A DNA stretch of 6,311 nucleotides from Methylomonas sp. (GTDB taxonomy: Bacteria > Pseudomonadota > Gammaproteobacteria > Methylococcales > Methylomonadaceae), in contig JAQTYP010000216.1 in assembly GCA_028688235.1 (NCBI GenBank), positions 1 through 6,311 on the forward strand, given 5' to 3'. The position numbers and the translations under genes are program-made. The notes below the pieces were generated by a model. That model was not told the origin of the DNA. It worked only from the letters and a program-made list of their open reading frames with translations, and made no database searches. Shown here piece after piece: positions 1 through 5,424 of this stretch. Each line of letters starts with the position of its first letter. Positions within the stretch are counted from its first letter, which is position 1.

Positions 1-143
1 CAGGCGGTTTCAAGTGTAAACAATCGCACAAACGTCACATCCTGACCAAAAAAACCACCAAGCGTAAAAGACAGCTGCGTAAAACAGCCATCCTTCACCC
101 TTCGGATACGCCATTGGTAGCACGTATGCTGCCTTATAGTTGA
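1..143 (+). CDS. rpmI: 50S ribosomal protein L35, C-terminal part (5' end outside window)
   Basis: This is the C-terminal 46 residues of ribosomal protein L35, a small basic protein of the large ribosomal subunit. The frame with complete codons from position 3 opens with GGFKCKQSHKRHIL, continues through a Lys/Arg-rich middle (KKTTKRKRQLRK) and ends HPSDTPLVARMLPYS before a TGA at 141-143. The GGFK, SHKRHIL and final MLPY motifs are typical of L35. The full protein is usually about 65 residues, so roughly the first 19 lie upstream of the window. rplT follows after 25 nt, the usual infC-rpmI-rplT order, so the two are almost certainly co-transcribed. In E. coli L20 represses this operon through the mRNA upstream of rpmI; that site would be outside this window. 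Identification is firm although the start is not visible. Confidence 0.96.
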   Translation, partial: GGFKCKQSHKRHILTKKTTKRKRQLRKTAILHPSDTPLVARMLPYS

Positions 144-168
144 TAACCGATATTGAAGAGAGAAGATC

Positions 169-531
169 ATGGCAAGAGTTAAACGCGGTGTGACCGCTAG
201 AGCAAGACACAAAAAGATTTTAAAACTGGCTAAAGGTTACTACGGTGCCCGTAGCCGAGTTTATCGCGTAGCGAAACAGGCTGTCATCAAAGCCGGCCAA
301 TACGCCTACCGCGACCGTAAACAGAAAAAACGTCAATTCCGCGCGCTGTGGATCGTGCGTATCAACGCTGCAGCGCGTCAATTCGGCATTTCCTACAGCC
401 GCATGATCAACGGCTTGAACAAAGCCAATGTTGCGATCGATCGCAAAGTGTTGGCCGATCTGGCCGTGCGCGATATCGAAGCTTTCGGCGAAATCGCCAA
501 AATCGCCATTGCCAACCAAAGCAAACCTTAA
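169..531 (+). CDS. rplT: 50S ribosomal protein L20
   Basis: L20 binds 23S rRNA early in large-subunit assembly and, in E. coli, also represses its own operon by binding mRNA. The 120-residue product begins MARVKRGVTARARHKKILK, then has the conserved GYYGARSR, the YAYRDRKQKKRQFR stretch, LWIVRINAAAR and the globular C-terminal half with YSRMINGL and IDRKVLADLA. Length matches the family norm of about 118 residues. The ATG start is well supported: it gives the canonical MARVKRG N-terminus and is preceded by a purine-rich ribosome binding site (GAAGAGAGAAG, 155-165). It lies 25 nt after rpmI. Downstream is a 127-nt gap with a terminator hairpin, so rplT is probably the last gene of the infC-rpmI-rplT transcript, with some read-through into pheST. 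Nothing unusual is seen in the protein. Confidence 0.98.
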   Translation: MARVKRGVTARARHKKILKLAKGYYGARSRVYRVAKQAVIKAGQYAYRDRKQKKRQFRALWIVRINAAARQFGISYSRMINGLNKANVAIDRKVLADLAVRDIEAFGEIAKIAIANQSKP

Positions 532-540
532 TCGGTTTGC

Positions 541-558
541 TTGCCGTCCTGACGGCAA
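541..558 (+). other. Short perfect inverted repeat upstream of the rplT-pheS terminator
   Basis: TTGCCGTC and GACGGCAA are exact reverse complements separated by CT, so the RNA could form a 7-bp stem with a 4-nt loop. It starts 10 nt after the rplT stop codon and 13 nt before the terminator stem. There is no T-tract directly after it, so it is not a terminator by itself. It may protect the 3' end of the rplT message or take part in folding of the pheST leader. The role is inferred. Confidence 0.5.
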
Positions 559-571
559 ATGGAAGAAATCG

Positions 572-598
572 ACTCCCCGCTCATGCGGGGAGTTTTCT
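572..598 (+). terminator. Intrinsic terminator or attenuator between rplT and pheS
   Basis: Nine perfect base pairs (ACTCCCCGC at 572-580 with GCGGGGAGT at 585-593) close a TCAT tetraloop. The stem is GC-rich and its last base starts a short T-run (TTTTCT, 593-598), the form of a Rho-independent terminator. In E. coli the same gap holds the pheM leader and the pheST attenuator, so control of synthetase level by read-through is plausible. I find no Phe-rich leader peptide here. The hairpin could therefore act as an ordinary partial terminator, or as an attenuator worked by another mechanism. Confidence 0.8.
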
Positions 599-658
599 GA
601 GCGGCCTACGGAAATCAGTCCGTGTCATCCTACCCCTATTCAAAAAGTGAGCTGAGTC

Positions 659-1678
659 GTGTCGGCTAGTATCGAAGAAATTCTGACGCAGGCATTACAA
701 GCGCTTGCAGATGCAACAAACCTGTCCGAATTGGATCAGGCAAGAGTCCATTATCTCGGTAAAAAAGGCCTGTTTACCCAGCAAATGAAAGAGCTGGGAC
801 GCTTAGATCCGGAACAGCGCAAAAGCGTCCGCCAGATCATCAATACCGCCAAAGACCGATTCCAAACGGAACTGGAAGAGCGCAAATCCGGGTTGGAGGC
901 TGCCGAGTTGGCCGCCCGTCTGGCTGCCGAATGCGTCGATGTGACCTTGCCGGGCCGTGGTCAGGCCATAGCCGGCCTGCATCCAGTTACGATCACGATG
1001 CGCCGTATCGCCAAAATCTTTTCCGATGCCGGGTTCGATATCGCCGAAGGCCCGGAGATCGAAGACGATTATCACAACTTCGGTGCGCTGAATATTCCCG
1101 AGCACCATCCCGCCCGGGCGATGCACGACACTTTCTATTTCGACGCGCATACGGTATTACGCACCCATACTTCGCCGGTTCAGATCAGGGTCATGGAATC
1201 CTCCGAACCGCCTTTGAAGGTCATCGCGCCGGGTCGCGTCTACCGCTGCGATTCCGATATGACCCACTCGCCGATGTTTCATCAGGTCGAAGGTTTTCTT
1301 GTCGATACCGACGTCAGTTTCGGCGACCTGAAAGGCGTCATCTTCGAATTTTTGCGCGCCTTCTTCGAAAAAGACGTGGACGTGCGTTTCCGTCCGTCCT
1401 ATTTTCCGTTTACCGAACCCTCCGCGGAGTTCGACGTATCCTGCGTGATGTGCGATGGCAAGGGCTGCCGGGTTTGCAAGCAAACCGGCTGGCTGGAAGT
1501 CGGCGGCTGCGGCATGATACATCCCGAAGTGTTCAAATCGGTCGGCATCGATCATGAACGTTACTCCGGTTTTGCCTTCGGCACAGGGGTCGAGCGCCTG
1601 GCGATGATGCGTTACGGCATCAACGATTTGAGAATGTTCTTCGAGAACGATCTTAAATTCCTGCAACAGTTTAAATAA
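659..1678 (+). CDS. pheS: Phenylalanyl-tRNA synthetase alpha subunit
   Basis: This is the catalytic alpha subunit of class II phenylalanyl-tRNA synthetase, which activates Phe with ATP and charges tRNA-Phe as an alpha2beta2 cytoplasmic enzyme. The 339 residues start with an N-terminal coiled-coil arm (about 1-95, with YLGKKG at 32-37). The catalytic domain follows: motif 1 region GPEIEDDYHNF (131-141), motif 2 region APGRVYRCDSD and MFHQVEG (190-212), FRPSYFPFTEPSAE (244-257) and motif 3 GFAFGTGVERLAMMRYG (304-320). Ala306 in FAF corresponds to the Phe-pocket Ala294 of E. coli. An insert relative to E. coli carries four cysteines (262, 265, 270, 273; C-x2-C-x4-C-x2-C). The start is GTG: a TGA at 653-655 closes the frame upstream, and the N-terminus then matches the family (MSASIEEIL). 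The ribosome binding site is weak. pheT follows after 14 nt. Confidence 0.98.
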   Translation: MSASIEEILTQALQALADATNLSELDQARVHYLGKKGLFTQQMKELGRLDPEQRKSVRQIINTAKDRFQTELEERKSGLEAAELAARLAAECVDVTLPGRGQAIAGLHPVTITMRRIAKIFSDAGFDIAEGPEIEDDYHNFGALNIPEHHPARAMHDTFYFDAHTVLRTHTSPVQIRVMESSEPPLKVIAPGRVYRCDSDMTHSPMFHQVEGFLVDTDVSFGDLKGVIFEFLRAFFEKDVDVRFRPSYFPFTEPSAEFDVSCVMCDGKGCRVCKQTGWLEVGGCGMIHPEVFKSVGIDHERYSGFAFGTGVERLAMMRYGINDLRMFFENDLKFLQQFK

Positions 1679-1692
1679 GAGTGGTTTGAGGC

Positions 1693-4068
1693 ATGCAAGT
1701 AAGTGAAGCGTGGTTGAGGGAACTGATCAATCCACCCGTCGACACGGAACAATTAGTCGCGCAATTGACGATGGCCGGCCTGGAGGTCGATGCCGTGACG
1801 CCAGTCGCCGCTGAATTCAGCGGCGTCGTGGTAGGGCAAGTGCTCAGTACCGAGCAACATCCCAACGCCGACAAACTCAAGATCTGCAAAGTCGACGTCG
1901 GTCAAGACGAGGCTCTGCAAATCGTCTGCGGTGCCAGCAACGTGCGTCCGGGCTTGAAAATTCCGGCGGCCTTGATAGGCGCCGTATTGCCAGGCGACTT
2001 CCAGATCAAACAATCCAAACTGCGCGGCGAATTGTCGTTCGGCATGCTGTGTTCCGAATCGGAACTCGGCTTGGCGGCCAGTTCCAGCGGTTTAATGGAA
2101 TTGCCGGACGATGCGCCGGTTGGCAGCGATATTCGCGACTATTTGATGTTGAACGACAAGGTCATCGAATTGGGTTTGACGCCCAACCGCGCCGATTGTC
2201 TCAGCGTCGAAGGTGTGGCGAGGGAAGCCGCTGTTTTAAACAAAATGTCTTTCCAAAACCTCGCCGTCGAACCTGTCGCGGTCGCTCATCAAGAAACCCT
2301 GCAAATTCAAGTCCAAGCGCTCGACGCTTGCCCGGTTTACTTGGGGCGATTGATCAAAGGCATAGCTCAAAATGCCGCGACGCCGTTATGGATGCAGGAG
2401 CGCCTGCGCCGCTCGGGTGTTCGTAGCCTGAGCCCCGTGGTTGACGTTACCAACTATGTTTTGCTGGAACTGGGTCAACCTTTGCATGCCTTCGATGCTG
2501 CCAAATTAGCCGCGCCTATCGTGGTCCGGACCAGTCGCAAAGGCGAAAATCTGGCGCTGTTGAACGATCAAATCGTCGAATTAGACGGCGAGGCCTTGGT
2601 GATCGCCGACCAGCAACAAGCCTTGGCCTTGGCCGGCGTGATGGGCGGCAGCGAAAGCGCAGTTTCGGATACGACTCGGGACATTTTTCTCGAATGTGCG
2701 TTTTTTACGCCGCGCAACATCGCCGGAAAGGCCCGCGACTTTGGTTTACACACCGATTCTTCCCACCGCTTCGAGCGCGGCGTCGATTTTACTTTGCAAC
2801 AGCGTGCAATCGAGCGGGCGACGCAATTGATCGTCGAAATCGCTGGCGGCAGTGTCGGTCCTGTTAATGCGGTCGTCAGCGAACAGCATTTGCCGCCCCG
2901 ACCGGCGGTTAAATTGCGCAAACAGCGCATCGAAAAAGTCCTCGGCATCAGTCTAAGCAGTCAGGAAATCGTCAGCCTATTCGAAGGTTTGGGCATGCAG
3001 GTTGCCGAATCGGCGGAAGGCTGGGAGATTACCCCGCCGGGTTTCCGTTTCGATATCGCGATCGAAGAAGACTTACTGGAAGAAATTGGCCGTATCGTCG
3101 GTTACGACAATCTGCCGACCAGACCGCTCATGATGCGCACCGAATTGGGCAAAGCCGACGAGGCCATCCTGCCTTTAACGAGGTTACAGGATTGTTTGAT
3201 CGACCGAGGCTACCAGGAAGCGATCACTTACAGTTTTGTCGACGAAGCCATGCAACAGGCCGTCGCACCGAACGACGAATTCGTTCGCATTCAAAACCCG
3301 ATTTCGGCGGAATTGGCCGTCATGCGTACGACCTTGTGGTGTGGTTTGCTCCATGCAGCGCTTTACAACACCAACCGTCAGCAAACGCGAGTTCGCCTGT
3401 TCGAGTCCGGTCTGCGCTTCGTTCGCGAGAAGGGCGAGATCAAACAGGAAAAAATGCTGGCCGGTCTGGCGTTGGGTAGCGTCTATGTCGAACAATGGGG
3501 CGAAAAAGCGCGCAATGTCGATTTTTTCGATGTAAAAGCCGACGTCGAAGCCTTTTTGGATTTGGCGGCTGGCGATTTGAGTTTTAGGCCGGGCCAGCAT
3601 CCGGCTTTACATCCCGGACAAACGGCCGAAATCGTCGATGCAAACGCGAACGTCGTCGGTTTGTTGGGTATGCTGCATCCAAATCTGGAAAAGCAATTGG
3701 GTTTCGATAGCCCTGTTTTCCTGTTCGAATTGGCTCAAGAAGCCGTTTTGCAACGTAGCGTGCCCAAATTCGCACCGTTGTCGAAATTTCCGTCCGTGCG
3801 TAGGGATATGGCCCTGTTGCTTAGCAGGGAAGTTTCGGCTGAACAAATCGTCGATTGCATTCGCAGTTGCCAAGAGCCTATCGTTCGCGAAGTATCGATT
3901 TTCGATATATACCAAGGAAAAGGCATCGAAGAAGGTTATAAAAGTGTTGCGTTGAGTCTGGTGTTACAAGATTTCGAGCAAACCCTTACGGACTTGGAAA
4001 TTGATGCTATATTTCGCAGGATGCTGGAAAAATTGACCGTACAATTGAATGCAAAATTGAGGGAGTGA
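1693..4068 (+). CDS. pheT: Phenylalanyl-tRNA synthetase beta subunit
   Basis: The beta subunit of phenylalanyl-tRNA synthetase recognises tRNA-Phe and edits mischarged Tyr-tRNA-Phe. Its 791 residues match the bacterial length of about 795. Domains in order are: a short N-terminal segment (MQVSEAWLRELINP), an OB-fold tRNA-binding domain at about 40-148 (QHPNADKLKICKVD, GMLCSESELG), the B3/B4 editing domain at about 211-385 (VVDVTNYVLLELGQPLHAFD, GLHTDSSHRFERGVD), the B5 domain at about 401-475 (RFDIAIEEDLLEEIGRI), a catalytic-like core, and a C-terminal FDX-ACB anticodon-binding domain from about 693 (SKFPSVRRDMAL, IFDIYQGKGIEEGYKSVAL). The ATG is supported by alignment with known N-termini and by AAGAGTGG at 1677-1684, 8 nt upstream. 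No frameshift or missing motif is seen. It is translated with pheS, and ihfA begins 2 nt after its stop codon. Confidence 0.98.
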   Translation: MQVSEAWLRELINPPVDTEQLVAQLTMAGLEVDAVTPVAAEFSGVVVGQVLSTEQHPNADKLKICKVDVGQDEALQIVCGASNVRPGLKIPAALIGAVLPGDFQIKQSKLRGELSFGMLCSESELGLAASSSGLMELPDDAPVGSDIRDYLMLNDKVIELGLTPNRADCLSVEGVAREAAVLNKMSFQNLAVEPVAVAHQETLQIQVQALDACPVYLGRLIKGIAQNAATPLWMQERLRRSGVRSLSPVVDVTNYVLLELGQPLHAFDAAKLAAPIVVRTSRKGENLALLNDQIVELDGEALVIADQQQALALAGVMGGSESAVSDTTRDIFLECAFFTPRNIAGKARDFGLHTDSSHRFERGVDFTLQQRAIERATQLIVEIAGGSVGPVNAVVSEQHLPPRPAVKLRKQRIEKVLGISLSSQEIVSLFEGLGMQVAESAEGWEITPPGFRFDIAIEEDLLEEIGRIVGYDNLPTRPLMMRTELGKADEAILPLTRLQDCLIDRGYQEAITYSFVDEAMQQAVAPNDEFVRIQNPISAELAVMRTTLWCGLLHAALYNTNRQQTRVRLFESGLRFVREKGEIKQEKMLAGLALGSVYVEQWGEKARNVDFFDVKADVEAFLDLAAGDLSFRPGQHPALHPGQTAEIVDANANVVGLLGMLHPNLEKQLGFDSPVFLFELAQEAVLQRSVPKFAPLSKFPSVRRDMALLLSREVSAEQIVDCIRSCQEPIVREVSIFDIYQGKGIEEGYKSVALSLVLQDFEQTLTDLEIDAIFRRMLEKLTVQLNAKLRE
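4059..4065 (+). promoter_or_regulatory. Ribosome binding site that decides the ihfA start
   Basis: GAGGGAG lies inside the last codons of pheT, 5 nt before the ATG at 4071. An in-frame GTG at 4065 overlaps this sequence and would have no Shine-Dalgarno of its own at a usable distance, so the ATG is preferred. The site's position within pheT suggests translational coupling of ihfA to pheT. Confidence 0.75.
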
Positions 4069-4070
4069 GT

Positions 4071-4367
4071 ATGGCGTTGACCAAAGCAGATATTGCCGAA
4101 AAACTGTTCGAAGACTTAGGTCTGAACAAACGTGAGGCCAAGGAAATCGTGGAACTGTTTTTCGAGGAGATCAAGCGTTCGCTCGAATGCGGCGAACAAG
4201 TCAAGATTTCCGGTTTCGGAAAATTCGAATTGCGCGATAAAAGCGGCAGGCCAGGACGTAACCCTAAAACCGGTGAAGAAATACCCATCACCCCGCGTCG
4301 CGTGGTTACTTTTCGAACCGGCCAAAAATTAAAAGCTCGAGTAGAAGCCTATGCTGGAACCCAGTAA
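4071..4367 (+). CDS. ihfA: Integration host factor subunit alpha
   Basis: IhfA pairs with IhfB to form IHF, a sequence-specific nucleoid protein that bends DNA sharply and assists recombination, replication and sigma-54 promoters. The 98-residue product (MALTKADIAEKLF onward) has the HU/IHF fold: N-terminal helices (1-40), the ISGFGKFELRD strand region (46-56) and the DNA-binding arm RPGRNPKTGEEIPITPRR (60-77). Pro65 in the arm is the residue that intercalates at the DNA kink. The alpha rather than beta assignment rests on the KLFEDLGL and ELFFEEI residues and on the position after pheT, as in E. coli. The ATG is chosen over a GTG 6 nt upstream because MALTK is the standard N-terminus and GAGGGAG is correctly spaced. 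It starts 2 nt after the pheT stop and overlaps the next gene by 17 nt. Confidence 0.97.
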   Translation: MALTKADIAEKLFEDLGLNKREAKEIVELFFEEIKRSLECGEQVKISGFGKFELRDKSGRPGRNPKTGEEIPITPRRVVTFRTGQKLKARVEAYAGTQ

Positions 4368-4704
4368 TAATAATGAATTGCCGGTCATACCGGCCAAACG
4401 GTACTTCACGATAGGTGAAGTCAGCGACTTGTGCGGGGTAAAGCCGCACGTACTACGCTATTGGGAGCAGGAGTTCAACGAACTCAGTCCGGTCAAACGG
4501 CGCGGCAATCGGCGTTATTACCAGCGTCATGACGTGTTGTTGATCCGCCAGATTCGGGCATTATTGTACGAACAAGGTTATACGATAGGTGGCGCCAGAG
4601 CGCATTTGGTCAGCGACAATGCCAAAGAAGACGCCCTGCGCACCAAACAGTTGATCCATCAGATGATAGGCGAGCTTGAAGATATTTTAGAGCTTTTGAA
4701 GTAG
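4351..4704 (+). CDS. Small MerR-family transcriptional regulator
   Basis: A 117-residue protein with a MerR-type winged helix-turn-helix at about 18-86: KRYFTIGEVSDLCGV (first helix-turn-helix), HVLRYWEQEFNEL (recognition region with the classic LRYWE), then the wing RRGNRRYYQRHDVLLI and the helix pair ending in GYTIGGARAHL. The rest (about 88-117) is a short helical tail, probably the dimerisation coiled coil, ending ELEDILELLK. There is no effector domain and no cysteine cluster of metal-sensing members; the only Cys (29) is inside the DNA-binding domain. Target and signal are unknown. A gene of this type follows ihfA in many gammaproteobacteria, so this is a conserved neighbour rather than an insertion. 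Its ATG overlaps the ihfA end by 17 nt in another frame, suggesting coupled translation; its own ribosome binding site is weak. Confidence 0.9.
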   Translation: MLEPSNNNELPVIPAKRYFTIGEVSDLCGVKPHVLRYWEQEFNELSPVKRRGNRRYYQRHDVLLIRQIRALLYEQGYTIGGARAHLVSDNAKEDALRTKQLIHQMIGELEDILELLK

Positions 4705-4720
4705 AAAACCGGCAATAATG

Positions 4721-4729
4721 TGGTATCAT
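4721..4729 (+). promoter_or_regulatory. Possible extended -10 promoter for the tRNA-Pro gene
   Basis: TGGTATCAT fits an extended -10 element (TGn followed by TATCAT, one mismatch from TATAAT). It lies about 40 nt before the mature tRNA and just after the MerR stop codon. No good -35 is found at 16-18 nt. There is no terminator between the MerR gene and the tRNA, so the tRNA may also be made by read-through. Confidence 0.3.
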
Positions 4730-4768
4730 TTGCACACTGTGTCGGTTCCGATACAAATCTATAGAAAA

Positions 4769-4846
<78 letters not shown>

Positions 4847-4853
4847 ATTAAAT

Positions 4854-4888
4854 CAATCACTTAGAAATCAAGTGATTGCTCTTGTTTT
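4854..4888 (+). terminator. Probable terminator after tRNA-Pro
   Basis: CAATCACTT (4854-4862) and AAGTGATTG (4870-4878) form nine perfect pairs around a 7-nt loop, followed by the T-rich CTCTTGTTTT (4879-4888). The stem is AT-rich and the T-tract is interrupted, so it is weaker than a textbook terminator. Its place 7 nt after the CCA end fits 3' end formation of the tRNA transcript. Confidence 0.6.
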
Positions 4889-4902
4889 GAAAAATAAGAT
4901 TT

Positions 4903-4924
4903 CGGTACAACACCCGGTACAACA
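4903..4924 (+). repeat. Tandem pair of CGGTACAACA, 12-bp period
   Basis: CGGTACAACA occurs at 4903-4912 and again, identical, at 4915-4924, with CC between. The pair begins 57 nt after the tRNA-Pro 3' end. Closely spaced identical decamers beside a tRNA 3' end resemble arm-type binding sites of tyrosine integrases that use tRNA genes. No integrase gene is present in the window, so this is a suggestion only. Confidence 0.6.
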
Positions 4925-5133
4925 AATTCAATCGCTTGCCGATGTAAACTCAGTAGCAGCGGTTAACTAACCTTTTCAGGCAAGTTTTCCAGCAACTCCG
5001 CTGCAACTGATAAACCTTCGCAATTCGGTTGCCTAAAAAATCTAGGTGTTTAGGTTCGCGCTCGGAAACATTTTTCAAGCATCCCATATCACCACCCTTC
5101 GCTCTGAGGACAAGGCGGCTTTGCCCTGGCATT

Positions 5134-5182
5134 GAAGAGCAAGGCTTTCCGTTGTCAGAACTCCGCACGAAGAGCAAGGCTT
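5134..5182 (+). repeat. Direct repeat GAAGAGCAAGGCTT, 35-bp period
   Basis: The 14-mer GAAGAGCAAGGCTT is found at 5134-5147 and 5169-5182 without mismatch. A related but shorter piece, CACGAAGACTTG (from about 5203), echoes the second copy's CACGAAGAGCAAGGCTTG. The sequence between copies differs, so this is not a simple tandem repeat. Function unknown. Confidence 0.6.
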
Positions 5183-5277
5183 GTAAGGAACAACGCACCC
5201 GGCACGAAGACTTGCCAAAGTACCCCATTCATAATCAAAAAAATAAATCCCTTATTGGTATCCAAATCGAGCATCTG

Positions 5278-5339
5278 TTAGTAAGCTGATGGATAGCCTT
5301 GTGGGCAGCCTGCTGTCCACAGGCTATCCATCTTACTAA
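5278..5339. repeat. 62-nt near-perfect palindrome (long hairpin)
   Basis: The left arm begins TTAGTAAG (5278-5285), has a 3-nt insert CTG, then ATGGATAGCCTTGTGG (5289-5304). The right arm is the reverse complement, CCACAGGCTATCCAT then CTTACTAA (5317-5339), lacking one T. The inner part GCAGCCTGCTGT can pair further (CAGC with GCTG), so the structure extends almost to its centre. No T-run follows, so it is not a normal terminator. It may be a REP- or MITE-like element or an element end. Confidence 0.7.
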
Positions 5340-5349
5340 TAGATTCCAA

Positions 5350-5366
5350 GGGCCAGGGACTGGCCC
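5350..5366. repeat. Small GC-rich hairpin
   Basis: GGGCCAG (5350-5356) and CTGGCCC (5360-5366) are perfect inverted repeats around GGA. CCAGGGA within it (5353-5359) recurs at 5375-5381. It is the second of three hairpins between the long palindrome and the transposase remnant. Confidence 0.55.
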
Positions 5367-5400
5367 CTGAAAGTCCAGGGATGGGCGTTTAGAAATAAGT

Positions 5401-5424
5401 CAGCACTTGCGGTAGCAGGTGCTG
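5401..5424. repeat. 10-bp hairpin at the edge of the transposase remnant
   Basis: CAGCACTTGC (5401-5410) pairs with GCAGGTGCTG (5415-5424), ten pairs with one G-T wobble and a GGTA loop. It overlaps the point where the transposase frame becomes open (TAG at 5413-5415), so it may mark the junction between unrelated sequence and the truncated gene. No terminator T-run follows. Confidence 0.6.

Larger units (their letters stand above)
4889..5277 (+). other. About 390 bp without a convincing gene
   Basis: Open frames exist on both strands (minus 4950-5228, 92 codons; plus 5029-5289, 86 codons). They overlap each other, match no family I recognise, are rich in Cys, Arg and Ser, and have no clear ribosome binding site, so neither is called as a gene. 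The stretch contains the two direct-repeat pairs listed separately and an AT-rich patch near 5232-5250. It differs in character from the dense operon before it. The most likely reading is remnant mobile or accessory DNA, possibly a dispersed genomic repeat. That could not be confirmed here. Confidence 0.5.

Noticed and set aside
220..558. 112-codon minus-strand frame opposite rplT
   Set aside because: It is antisense to a conserved ribosomal protein gene, with no family match and no ribosome binding site.
559..600. MEEIDSPLMRGVF as a pheM-type leader peptide
   Set aside because: It has only one Phe codon and no clear ribosome binding site, so it is kept as a speculative finding and not annotated as a gene.
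4065..4070. GTG at 4065 as an alternative ihfA start (adding Met-Ser)
   Set aside because: It overlaps the Shine-Dalgarno GAGGGAG, and the MALTK start at 4071 is the standard IHF-alpha N-terminus.
4739..4754. Small inverted repeat GTGTCGG/CCGATAC in the tRNA leader
   Set aside because: The stem has only a 2-nt loop and a wobble and no T-run; too weak to call as a terminator or a regulatory site.
4903..5182. Short repeats as a CRISPR array
   Set aside because: There are only two copies of each unrelated repeat, 10 and 14 bp long with irregular spacing, and no cas genes.
5278..5339. Palindrome as an integron attC site
   Set aside because: The ends do not carry the RYYYAAC and GTTRRRY core sites in the required order, and no cassette gene or integron integrase is present.
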